The notes under the pieces: model-generated
Told to the model about the DNA's origin: nothing
What the model saw: only the letters and a program-made list of their open reading frames with translations
The model's database searches: none
Translations under genes and position numbers: made by a program
Assembly: GCA_945483255.1 (NCBI GenBank)
Contig: CALYRP010000011.1
Location: 1 to 12,514 of the forward strand
Direction of reading: 5' to 3'
Origin: an uncultured Pseudomonadota bacterium
Lineage (GTDB): Bacteria; Pseudomonadota; Alphaproteobacteria; Rs-D84
DNA length: 12,514 bases
Shown: one piece after another, positions 1 to 6,579 of the stretch
Numbering within the stretch: position 1 is the stretch's first letter
Layout: each line of letters opens with the position of its first letter

Positions 1-729
1 TGATGACAAATCCAATTTCCCAACATTTAACTTTTCTTCAAATTGTGCTTTGTTTGCATCCAAGAAACGAACATTTCTGATATCATGACCTTCTAAATTC
101 AAAGGCGATAACATTGTCGCATCATCTTCGTTTTCAGATGGCAATCGCCACAAATATTCTGTATTTCCGCGTTTAACAGATGTTGTTCCAACCAAACCTT
201 TGGTATTTGATATTCCAAAATCAGATGCGTTTACACGAAACGCACCAAAACCACCATATGTTGTGTTACCTTCGACAAAACCAAATTTGCCACCACCAAG
301 ATTAACTATTTCGCGTGTTCGAATTGCTGATATTTCGCTGTCATTTAAAATTACGATTCCTTGTAATCTAGATTTATTATTATTATCGGCAGATTTTAAA
401 ATTCTTAATTGAAAATCATCACCGTATGTATCCGCAATATATTCTGGCAAACCATAATTAATTAAATCTTGTATTTGAACACGCGTTATATTTTTACCTT
501 TTGGGCGCATTAATTCTTTTTTGTTTTCAACAATGTATCGTTCCAATGCTGTTTGAACATTTTCCATTTGTCGTGTTATCGCGATATTTTTTGCGCGCGA
601 AACCGCACTTTCTTGATAACGAAAAACAAATGGGATAATTATCGCTGCCAAAGCAATGGTCATCATTAATTCGACCAACATTCCACCGCGTTGAAAGTGT
701 TTATCAAAATTCTTTTGTTTGTTTATCAT
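1..729 (-). CDS. PilV-like minor pilin with variable C-terminus, partial (3' end outside window)
   Basis: This gene was read directly on the minus strand from an ATG at 729 and stays open to the left edge, giving 243 residues without a stop. The N-terminus (residues 8-38) is a class III-type prepilin signal: a basic leader, Gly15|Gly16 as likely peptidase site, Glu at mature position +5 (residue 20), then about 20 hydrophobic residues. Residues 85-155 carry a 'NYGLP' motif and a following beta-rich segment. These resemble the N-terminal shufflon/PilV domain of type IVb pilus tip adhesins. Residues 208-230 hold a 'LNLEGHDIRNV' segment that is echoed in the two upstream genes. The start codon overlaps the stop of the preceding gene (TAATG), so translation is probably coupled. 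The protein would be an inner-membrane pilus subunit, exposed at the pilus tip or along the fibre after assembly. The prepilin call is firm; PilV-like is by motif recognition only. Confidence 0.75.
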   Translation of the reverse strand, partial: MINKQKNFDKHFQRGGMLVELMMTIALAAIIIPFVFRYQESAVSRAKNIAITRQMENVQTALERYIVENKKELMRPKGKNITRVQIQDLINYGLPEYIADTYGDDFQLRILKSADNNNKSRLQGIVILNDSEISAIRTREIVNLGGGKFGFVEGNTTYGGFGAFRVNASDFGISNTKGLVGTTSVKRGNTEYLWRLPSENEDDATMLSPLNLEGHDIRNVRFLDANKAQFEEKLNVGKLDLSS

Positions 730-1925
730 TATCTTGTATTCCAATCTTTATACATTATTTCATCAAATTCATCTGCATCTGGCACAGGCGGCACCGATGC
801 ACGTGTCAGTGTTAATTTTGAAAAAGATGGTGGTGTTATAGACGGGAAAACCCACGACCCTATTCTTAGTGGTGCCGTCCCAGCCAATAACAATTCACCA
901 GATACAGTTATTCCAAAATTTTCAAAAAACACCATATCTGTTGCATTTAGATAAGGCGTCAAAAGTTTATTCATGGATATACCACTGAATCCAGACATAC
1001 TTTTAGCACTGGTCGATTTCAAAACCAAATTTCCGGCCACATTTATCGAATTTCCTATTGTTGCCCTGTCTACAATCAAACGACCATTCGTTGTATATTT
1101 ATCACCATTTAATTTGTCTGCTTTGATTGTTCTAAAACCATTTGTGTCCCCGGTTACGCGCATAGATGAAAAAGTTATATTATCTGAATTTAAATTTGCA
1201 CCAGATGAAAAATAGACATTATTTGCATCAACAACATCAGATTCCAAGAACACCGCATCGACATCTGTTATCTTTGCAGAAACAGCATCTATTTTCGCTG
1301 CATTAAATACATTAAAATTATTCATATGCAAATTTCGCTGCATTTGATTAAGTTTGTCTTCGCCCATCGTCGCGCGATGCAAAAATCTTGATTTATCACT
1401 GCCTTCAAAATCGTAAGAAATTCTGAAAATCAAATCACCGACATAAAAATCGTCCGGGGCAGATACCGCCCAACTTTGCGAATACGCAACACCATCTTCA
1501 CGAACCACGGCGGCATCTTCGCCAATTTGTTTTGCGATATTTGCGCCACGATAATCTGATTCATCAATATCAAAAGCCAAATAAACATCTGTTATTGATG
1601 CACCATTGACTTTGTATTTATCTATATAAGCACTGTGTGCATCCGCAGATATCTTTTTTAATTCTTCGTCATCTAATTTTATTTCTGCGTTTTCGCCCCA
1701 GCTTGATTGATTTACACGAACATAATTTATAACATTATCGCGCAAACTTACAATTTTATTGGCCTTTGCTATATCTTGTGCTTCTTTGGACATTTCTATG
1801 ATTTGATTATACATAAATGGCGACAAAGCAATTACAACAGCCACCGCCAAAACCACTTCCGTAATAGTTTCGCCGCGTTGCACATTTGCACTCAATTTTT
1901 CAAAATATTTTTTACATACAATCAC
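729..1925 (-). CDS. PilV-like large minor pilin / pseudopilin (398 aa)
   Basis: This is the middle gene of the minus-strand pilin operon. The predicted product has an 18-residue basic leader, then Gly18|Glu19, Glu at mature +5 (residue 23) and a hydrophobic helix to about residue 40: a prepilin peptidase substrate that assembles in the inner membrane. Residues about 45-180 form an alpha/beta region. From about 197 the chain becomes repetitive and beta-prone, rich in Asn, Asp, Ser and Val, with an 'NLHMNNFNVFNA' segment matching the linker motif of its neighbours. The C-terminus is Pro-rich (358-382). It is far longer than an ordinary pilin (about 150 aa), as expected for a tip adhesin type of minor pilin. 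The start is GTG at 1925, overlapping the 3' end of the upstream gene by 14 bases, with a GGCGGGA stretch just before it. No function beyond pilus-associated can be claimed. Confidence 0.75.
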   Translation of the reverse strand: MIVCKKYFEKLSANVQRGETITEVVLAVAVVIALSPFMYNQIIEMSKEAQDIAKANKIVSLRDNVINYVRVNQSSWGENAEIKLDDEELKKISADAHSAYIDKYKVNGASITDVYLAFDIDESDYRGANIAKQIGEDAAVVREDGVAYSQSWAVSAPDDFYVGDLIFRISYDFEGSDKSRFLHRATMGEDKLNQMQRNLHMNNFNVFNAAKIDAVSAKITDVDAVFLESDVVDANNVYFSSGANLNSDNITFSSMRVTGDTNGFRTIKADKLNGDKYTTNGRLIVDRATIGNSINVAGNLVLKSTSAKSMSGFSGISMNKLLTPYLNATDMVFFENFGITVSGELLLAGTAPLRIGSWVFPSITPPSFSKLTLTRASVPPVPDADEFDEIMYKDWNTR

Positions 1926-3264
1926 TGCGTCCCGCCTGTAAACATTGTTTAATATTTATTCTTGATTCCAATCTTTGCCAAAACACATATTGGCAAATAA
2001 TATTTTGTGCCAAAGATTTTGAATTATATACAACATCCATTTGACTGATTATATCTTTACAAGAAACCATATTGCCTGAAACATCTTTTGCATCACCAAT
2101 TATTTCAAAAGAATCATTATTTATTGTGTCAATATAAACATCTGGCAGCACAGATGTTCCGGCAGGCCGTACATCTATCAATAATGCCCCAGATTGCCCA
2201 TTCAGTAAACCATAAGATGTTTGATCACGCAAAGATATGTTTGCCGCATATATATTTTTAACATCTATACCATTTTTTGAACTGTAAGATAAACTGTCTG
2301 GATCTATATATACATCTTGACCATGCGATGCATCCAGATAAGAACCTATGTCCAATCTATCAACACTAAAACTGAAATTATCAGCTTGCACATTTCCACG
2401 CACCGTCCAATTTGATGGCCCGTCAAAACCAGTCCGACCTTCACTCATAGAAAAATCATAAACAGACGCAACGTTTGATTCAAAACCGCCTGTTGTTCCA
2501 AATCTGGATATCGTTCTAAGCGATGCCGATACAGTATTTATTTCACCACGCAATACAGACAAAGCCGCGCCGCCATCAACACTTTGAAAGACAGTTCTGT
2601 TTGCGTATAAATCAGAAATTTTATTTTTGTCCTTTCGTCCTTCTTCGACACCATAAAGTGATAATGTATTAAATTGAGCACTTTCAAATTCGCCATTGCG
2701 TGCAAATAAAACACCTATTTTATCAATACTGTTATCATTCATATCCAATTCTGATAAAAATCCGATATTTTCATCGGTTTCTTTTTTTGAAACAACGTCG
2801 CTGTAAATTGTATCAAGTGGAATATCGACTTCGATATTATTACCATTTATTTTCGCATAAAAACCTATTCTGCGTGCTAATTCTGCCAATTGAACACGCG
2901 ATAAATTCCCCGCATTAACATTGATAAAACCGTAAATACCATATTCGTTTTTATCAATTACCAAAGATATATTTTGATTAAATTTTGTTTGCGGGACAAA
3001 CCCCAGTGGTAAACCATAATTTTCCAGAACATCCACAAATTTATCTTTGCTTAATTCTTGTTTTTTATATGGTAAATTATCTTTTTCTTCACGCAAATAA
3101 ATACGGGCTGCGCCGTATGCGGTTTCAATTTGTTCGCTGGCACTATACATCTGTGCAGCAATATCACGTGATGAAATCTTTGTTGCAAAGAAAAGCATAA
3201 AAGCAAAAACCAAAGTCAATGCCAGCAACGCTTGCAACAGAAAACTACCACTTTGTTTTTGCAA
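1912..3264 (-). CDS. PilV-like large minor pilin with atypical +5 residue (450 aa)
   Basis: This is the first gene of the minus-strand pilin operon. It begins with TTG at 3264, chosen because a near-perfect Shine-Dalgarno (AGGAGG, 3275-3270) lies 5 bases upstream and no alternative in-frame ATG exists there. The product has a very short leader, Gly6|Ser7, a hydrophobic helix at about 8-28, and Gln rather than the usual Glu at mature +5. Residues 40-150 resemble the shufflon/PilV N-terminal domain: a 'TAYGAARIYL' helix, an 'ENYGLPLGF' motif at 81-89, and a 'VQLAELARRIGFYA' helix near 124-137. Residues 170-184 hold 'SELDMNDNSIDKIG', a motif common to PilV-type adhesins and echoed in the two downstream genes. 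The rest (190-450) is beta-prone and has four cysteines near the end (402, 424, 441, 449), which could form disulphides in the periplasm. It is probably a pilus-tip adhesin or minor pilin; ligand unknown. Confidence 0.78.
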   Translation of the reverse strand: MQKQSGSFLLQALLALTLVFAFMLFFATKISSRDIAAQMYSASEQIETAYGAARIYLREEKDNLPYKKQELSKDKFVDVLENYGLPLGFVPQTKFNQNISLVIDKNEYGIYGFINVNAGNLSRVQLAELARRIGFYAKINGNNIEVDIPLDTIYSDVVSKKETDENIGFLSELDMNDNSIDKIGVLFARNGEFESAQFNTLSLYGVEEGRKDKNKISDLYANRTVFQSVDGGAALSVLRGEINTVSASLRTISRFGTTGGFESNVASVYDFSMSEGRTGFDGPSNWTVRGNVQADNFSFSVDRLDIGSYLDASHGQDVYIDPDSLSYSSKNGIDVKNIYAANISLRDQTSYGLLNGQSGALLIDVRPAGTSVLPDVYIDTINNDSFEIIGDAKDVSGNMVSCKDIISQMDVVYNSKSLAQNIICQYVFWQRLESRINIKQCLQAGRSDCM

Positions 3265-3266
3265 AA

Positions 3267-3276
3267 CTCCCTCCTA
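3267..3276 (-). promoter_or_regulatory. Strong ribosome binding site fixing a TTG start
   Basis: On the minus strand TAGGAGGGAG lies immediately before TTG 3264. AGGAGG to TTG spacing is 5 bases. This is the strongest Shine-Dalgarno seen in the window and supports the unusual start codon of the 450-residue pilin. Confidence 0.8.
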
Positions 3277-3285
3277 CATAATCAA

Positions 3286-3314
3286 AGCATAGCAATTGAA
3301 AAAAATTATTGCAA
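3286..3314 (-). promoter_or_regulatory. Predicted sigma70 promoter of the minus-strand pilin operon
   Basis: On the minus strand TTGCAA (3314-3309) is followed after 17 bases by TATGCT (3291-3286), with an extended -10 TG dinucleotide just upstream of TATGCT. Transcription would begin near 3279, giving a leader of roughly 15 bases before the TTG start. The -35 hexamer is shared with the divergent promoter on the plus strand. Confidence 0.55.
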
Positions 3315-3337
3315 TCAGTTTTAAGATGCTTTACAAT
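3309..3337 (+). promoter_or_regulatory. Predicted sigma70 promoter of the DUF4167-like gene
   Basis: TTGCAA (3309-3314) is followed after exactly 17 bases by TACAAT (3332-3337) on the plus strand. Transcription would start near 3344, giving a leader of about 60 bases. The leader contains a perfect 7-base inverted repeat, CAAACAG/CTGTTTG (3353-3370, 4-base loop), of unknown role. Confidence 0.5.
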
Positions 3338-3403
3338 TCAAATGTTGAAGAACAAACAGTAATCTGTTTGAAAGTTTTATTTCCATTAAACAAAAGAAAG
3401 AAA

Positions 3404-3721
3404 ATGCAAAACAAAAAAAATCAAACATCTGTGACTCAGATGATTCAACGTTGTCATAAATGGCGTCAAAAAAGAAAACAATACATCGACCAGGCCCGTC
3501 AAACAACGGATGAAATCGAACGCGAACGTTTATTACAAACGGCTGAACATTATGGCCGCATAGTCAACGAAGAACAAACAAAAATTGATTCTCAACGTGA
3601 TGCAAAAGACAAGACACCTGTTGTCGAAGAAATCGCAGAAACAACCGAAAATGGCGATCAAAATGATACGGTCGAAGATGAAGAAATCGGTTTTCCAGAT
3701 TTCATTACAAATTTGAAATAA
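3404..3721 (+). CDS. DUF4167-like small basic/acidic protein (105 aa)
   Basis: The start is placed at ATG 3404, preceded by an A/G-rich AGAAAG stretch; the frame is open further upstream from 3296, but that part looks like leader DNA (Phe/Leu-rich) and overlaps the predicted promoter. Residues 10-35 are strongly basic and helical. Residues 40-58 contain 'ERLLQTAEHYGRIVNEEQ', close to the 'YLQHAEHYxRI' signature I associate with the alphaproteobacterial DUF4167 family. The C-terminal 40 residues are very acidic and end in 'GFPDFITNLK'. DUF4167 members are small proteins of unknown function, often found near prfA/prmC in Alphaproteobacteria; here the neighbours are dnaX and the divergent pilin operon. 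The two-faced charge pattern suggests nucleic acid or ribosome association, but that is inference. Confidence 0.7.
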   Translation: MQNKKNQTSVTQMIQRCHKWRQKRKQYIDQARQTTDEIERERLLQTAEHYGRIVNEEQTKIDSQRDAKDKTPVVEEIAETTENGDQNDTVEDEEIGFPDFITNLK

Positions 3722-3737
3722 TTCAATCTGTTTTTTA

Positions 3738-3765
3738 TTGAAATCGTATATTTATTTGCTATCCT
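3738..3765 (+). promoter_or_regulatory. Predicted promoter of the dnaX-pilin-lipoprotein operon
   Basis: TTGAAA (3738-3743), a 16-base spacer, then TATCCT (3760-3765) with an upstream TG (extended -10). It lies just after the stop of the DUF4167-like gene and 20 bases before the dnaX ATG. No clear terminator separates the two genes, so read-through from upstream is also possible. Confidence 0.4.
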
Positions 3766-3785
3766 TTTTCGCAAAGGAAAGCATC

Positions 3786-5321
3786 ATGGAAAATAATTAT
3801 ACTGTTCTTGCACGAAAATACCGCAGCCAAGATTTTGAATCTCTTATCGGTCAAGATGTTTTGGTAAAAACATTAACCACTGCAATTAATACGGGGCGTA
3901 TCGCACACGCGTATATATTTACTGGAATTCGTGGGACCGGAAAAACCAGTACGGCACGTATTTTGGCCAAGGCTTTAAATTGTTTATCAAGTGATCGCGC
4001 AACATCAAAACCATGTGGTGTTTGTGAAAATTGTCGTGCAATTGCAGCCGGGCAACATATCGATGTTATGGAAATTGACGCGGCATCACATACGGGTGTC
4101 GATAATATGCGCGAAATTTTGGATGCGGCACTTTATCGTCCAACGAACGCACGATACAAGGTTTATATTATCGACGAAGTTCATATGTTATCAACCAGTG
4201 CTTTTAATGCTTTGCTTAAAACATTGGAAGAACCACCTGCACATGTAATATTTATTTTGGCAACCACCGAAATACGAAAGGTACCAGTTACGATATTATC
4301 GCGTTGTCAAAGATTTGATTTGGCACGCGTTCCTGTTGAAACACTGAAAAAACATTTCGCATGGGTTGCCGAACAAGAAGGAATTGAATTATCGGATGGC
4401 GCAAATGAATTATTGGCGCGTTCTGCGGATGGGTCTGTGCGTGATGGGTTATCTCTTTTGGATCAAGCAATTGCTCAAACAGGTGGACATGTTGACGAAG
4501 GGGCTGTTCTTGATATGTTAAAAAGAACTGACCGTGGAACAGTTGTTAATTTTATGAAAACTGTTTTATCCGGGGATGTTAATGCCGCATTAAACAGATT
4601 GGATGAAATTTATAATAACGGTGCAGATTTGACCATGTTATTAAACGATATGATGGAATGGACACATTGGGCAACACGTATGTATCCATCATTGCGATTA
4701 ACAGAAGTTACATCTTCGCCATATACGGCTGATATGCGCGAAACAATTAAAAAGATAAACGAAACAATTTCTTTGAATACACTTTCACGCATATGGCAAG
4801 TTATGGTTGCAGCCGTCCCAGAATTGGCGGCATCCACAAATCAAAAACAATGTTTTGATATGTTGATTGTGCGTCTGATGCATATTGCAGATATGCCATC
4901 CATCCCAGAATTATTAAAACAAAATTCTGAAAATACAACACCGATAAAACAACCAGAAAAACCAGTCGTTGAAAAATCAAAATTTTTAGACATAAATACT
5001 TCGAACGAATTGGGAACTGCTTTGCAAAACGCCCGCGAATTGTTGTTGTATTCTTATTATTCATCAAACATTGAAATAGTTGAATTTGAAAACGGCAAAA
5101 TTAAATATTTCGACCGCAAAGGCGAAAAAGATTTTGCACAAAAACTGGCACTGTGGTTAAAAAACAATACAGGAAAAGATTGGACACTTGAACCTGTTAC
5201 AGAAGCGCCACACAAACAAACACTTTCTGAACACAACAAATCAGAAATAGAATCTGACCCGTTGGTTTCCAGCGCAATGGATTTATTTGAAGATGCAGAA
5301 ATTGTGAATATTTCAAAATAA
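3786..5321 (+). CDS. dnaX: DNA polymerase III subunit tau (gamma/tau), clamp loader ATPase
   Basis: DnaX forms the ATPase core of the clamp loader, which opens the beta sliding clamp and couples it to the replicative polymerase. The start is ATG 3786, preceded by AAAGGAAAG; an upstream in-frame TTG at 3738 is rejected because it has no binding site and overlaps the promoter. The 511-residue product shows Walker A 'GIRGTGKT' (47-54), a zinc-binding cysteine set (Cys66, 77, 80, 83), Walker B 'DEVH' (130-133), sensor I 'ATTEIRKVP' (159-167) and the 'SRC' arginine-finger motif (172-174). The domain III collar follows to about 370. The tail (about 380-511) is short compared with E. coli tau (643 residues) but ends in 'DPLVSSAMDLFEDAEIV', like the polymerase-binding end of other DnaX proteins. 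Alphaproteobacterial dnaX is commonly followed by ybaB-recR; here a pilin gene follows 18 bases later. Confidence 0.97.
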   Translation: MENNYTVLARKYRSQDFESLIGQDVLVKTLTTAINTGRIAHAYIFTGIRGTGKTSTARILAKALNCLSSDRATSKPCGVCENCRAIAAGQHIDVMEIDAASHTGVDNMREILDAALYRPTNARYKVYIIDEVHMLSTSAFNALLKTLEEPPAHVIFILATTEIRKVPVTILSRCQRFDLARVPVETLKKHFAWVAEQEGIELSDGANELLARSADGSVRDGLSLLDQAIAQTGGHVDEGAVLDMLKRTDRGTVVNFMKTVLSGDVNAALNRLDEIYNNGADLTMLLNDMMEWTHWATRMYPSLRLTEVTSSPYTADMRETIKKINETISLNTLSRIWQVMVAAVPELAASTNQKQCFDMLIVRLMHIADMPSIPELLKQNSENTTPIKQPEKPVVEKSKFLDINTSNELGTALQNARELLLYSYYSSNIEIVEFENGKIKYFDRKGEKDFAQKLALWLKNNTGKDWTLEPVTEAPHKQTLSEHNKSEIESDPLVSSAMDLFEDAEIVNISK

Positions 5322-5339
5322 ACAAAGGGGGACAAAAAG

Positions 5340-5795
5340 ATGAGGGAACAATCAGGACGTTCATTAATCGAAATTATCGGCGTTCTTGCCATTGGTGCAA
5401 TCATGATTTCTGGGACTTACGCGATATATAATACAACAAATCAGAAACAAAAAAGATTAATCGCATCAGAAACATTAAAAGATATCGCAACCAAGACAAA
5501 AACTTTGCTGGAATATTCCGGGTATCAAAATGTATCTGTTGATTTTTTGATTGAATCTGGCGCAATAAAAAACGATAAATCACCAGCAGGAAATCAAGAT
5601 TGGTCCATAACCAGCAACATTGACGGCACAGAATTTTCAATTAACCTGAATGGTTTATCATTTGATGAATGTGCGTATTTCACAACAAAAAAAATGGATT
5701 GGACCACACACATCAGTGTTAATGGTTTTGATTCTTCTGCTACATCATATTGTTTAAAAACCGGCGACAATAAAATATCTTTTTATGCAAAATAA
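5340..5795 (+). CDS. Type IVb-like pilin / pseudopilin (151 aa)
   Basis: The ATG at 5340 follows a strong AGGGGG Shine-Dalgarno (about 5324-5332) only 18 bases after dnaX. The product has a five-residue leader, then Gly6|Arg7, Glu at mature +5 (residue 11) and a hydrophobic helix through residue 30, the standard prepilin design. The soluble domain (about 35-151) has two cysteines (111 and 138) bracketing the C-terminal loop, which matches the disulphide-bonded D-region of type IV pilins; 'NLNGLSFDECAYF' recalls the corresponding part of type IVb pilins such as TcpA and PilS. Size fits a major or abundant minor pilin. It could be the fibre-forming partner of the three PilV-like proteins on the other strand, but no assembly genes are present to confirm this. 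The next gene starts 3 bases after its stop. Confidence 0.8.
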   Translation: MREQSGRSLIEIIGVLAIGAIMISGTYAIYNTTNQKQKRLIASETLKDIATKTKTLLEYSGYQNVSVDFLIESGAIKNDKSPAGNQDWSITSNIDGTEFSINLNGLSFDECAYFTTKKMDWTTHISVNGFDSSATSYCLKTGDNKISFYAK

Positions 5796-5798
5796 AAA

Positions 5799-6479
5799 AT
5801 GAAATTTAAAAACATTATTTTTATTGGCTTGTCTTTGTATCTTACAGGATGCTTGCAATACCAAAGCCCAGAACGAAACACATGGCAACAATATCTTTAT
5901 GGGGCATCTTTTTCAGATATGACCGAAACAGCACGAACAGCAAAATTGCCTGTGTATATGGGACATGGTGGAAAAATAATTACACAAAGCGGTGAATTAT
6001 CTGAAAAAATGCAATACGGTGACAAAAACGCGATTGATAATGCCGTGTTGGTTAATTATATGTCATCACTTGAATATGAATTATATGACGCATTGCGTAA
6101 ACCTGGTATTTCTGTTCAGCGCGCCGGGACTGATGTTGTTATAATATTGGTTAGAGATAGCATTATGAATCAAAATATTGCAGATATATCTTCGGATGGC
6201 GCAGATACATTAAAAACCATTTCAAAAATATTAAACAAATACAATGCAACATTTATGGAAATAGCAGGATATACAGATTCTATGTCTGATAAAAATGCCG
6301 CACACGCTTTTTCATTTGATATGGCGGGACGCGTTGGTGTTTATTTCGCAAGACACAACATTTCAACATCCCGTATGTTTATTGTTGGACGCGGTTCTGC
6401 ACGACCAATTGCCGCCCAAGATGATATTGGACGTCTTATGAACAGACGCGTTGAAATAAGATTGACACCGGCGCGTTAA
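5799..6479 (+). CDS. OmpA-domain outer-membrane lipoprotein (226 aa)
   Basis: A signal peptide ends in the lipobox 'LTGC', so Cys18 should be lipidated and the protein delivered to an envelope membrane. Residues 19-105 are an unassigned periplasmic region. Residues 110-224 form an OmpA-like peptidoglycan-binding domain: 'GYTDS' (157-161), a 'FSFDMAGRVGVYF' helix (171-183), 'IVGRGSARPIA' (195-205) and the hallmark 'NRRVEIRL' (215-222). Asp160 matches the conserved aspartate, but the arginine expected in the 'LSxxRA' helix is Met175, so binding to diaminopimelate may be altered. It lies 3 bases after the pilin and lacks a visible Shine-Dalgarno, which suggests coupled translation. It may anchor or align the pilus apparatus at the cell wall; this is inferred from gene order. 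A Pal-like structural role is the alternative. Confidence 0.85.
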   Translation: MKFKNIIFIGLSLYLTGCLQYQSPERNTWQQYLYGASFSDMTETARTAKLPVYMGHGGKIITQSGELSEKMQYGDKNAIDNAVLVNYMSSLEYELYDALRKPGISVQRAGTDVVIILVRDSIMNQNIADISSDGADTLKTISKILNKYNATFMEIAGYTDSMSDKNAAHAFSFDMAGRVGVYFARHNISTSRMFIVGRGSARPIAAQDDIGRLMNRRVEIRLTPAR

Positions 6480-6517
6480 CACCTGAATAAAATCCAATAA
6501 TATCTGATAAAAACATT

Positions 6518-6546
6518 TTGCGTTTTTATATAAATATTGCTATAAA
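6518..6546 (+). promoter_or_regulatory. Predicted sigma70 promoter of the ompH-like gene
   Basis: TTGCGT (6518-6523), a 17-base spacer, then TATAAA (6541-6546). Start of transcription would fall near 6553, giving a leader of about 27 bases that contains the AAAAGGAAAG ribosome binding site. This suggests the chaperone gene is transcribed separately from the dnaX operon, although no terminator separates them. Confidence 0.55.
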
Positions 6547-6579
6547 TTTATTAACCAATAAAACAAAAGGAAAGAAAAA

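Noticed and set aside
691..1215. Plus-strand open frames opposite the pilin operon
   Set aside because: They are antisense to genes with clear prepilin signals and have no start signals or recognisable domains.
1..3264. Shufflon with invertible C-terminal segments
   Set aside because: No inverted repeat sites or recombinase gene were seen, and the genes are intact tandem copies and not silent cassettes. A repeat search of the sequence left of the window would be needed to revisit this.
3296..3403. N-terminal extension of the DUF4167-like gene from an alternative start at 3296
   Set aside because: It overlaps the predicted -35 and -10 elements, has no ribosome binding site and lacks protein-like composition. 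The ATG at 3404 begins where family-like sequence begins.
3720..3745. TTCAAT/ATTGAA inverted repeat as terminator of the DUF4167-like gene
   Set aside because: Only six A/T-rich pairs around a 9-base loop; too weak to call.
3738..3785. Upstream TTG start for dnaX
   Set aside because: The 16 extra residues are hydrophobic and unlike DnaX N-termini. A good Shine-Dalgarno serves ATG 3786 and the TTG lies in the predicted -35.
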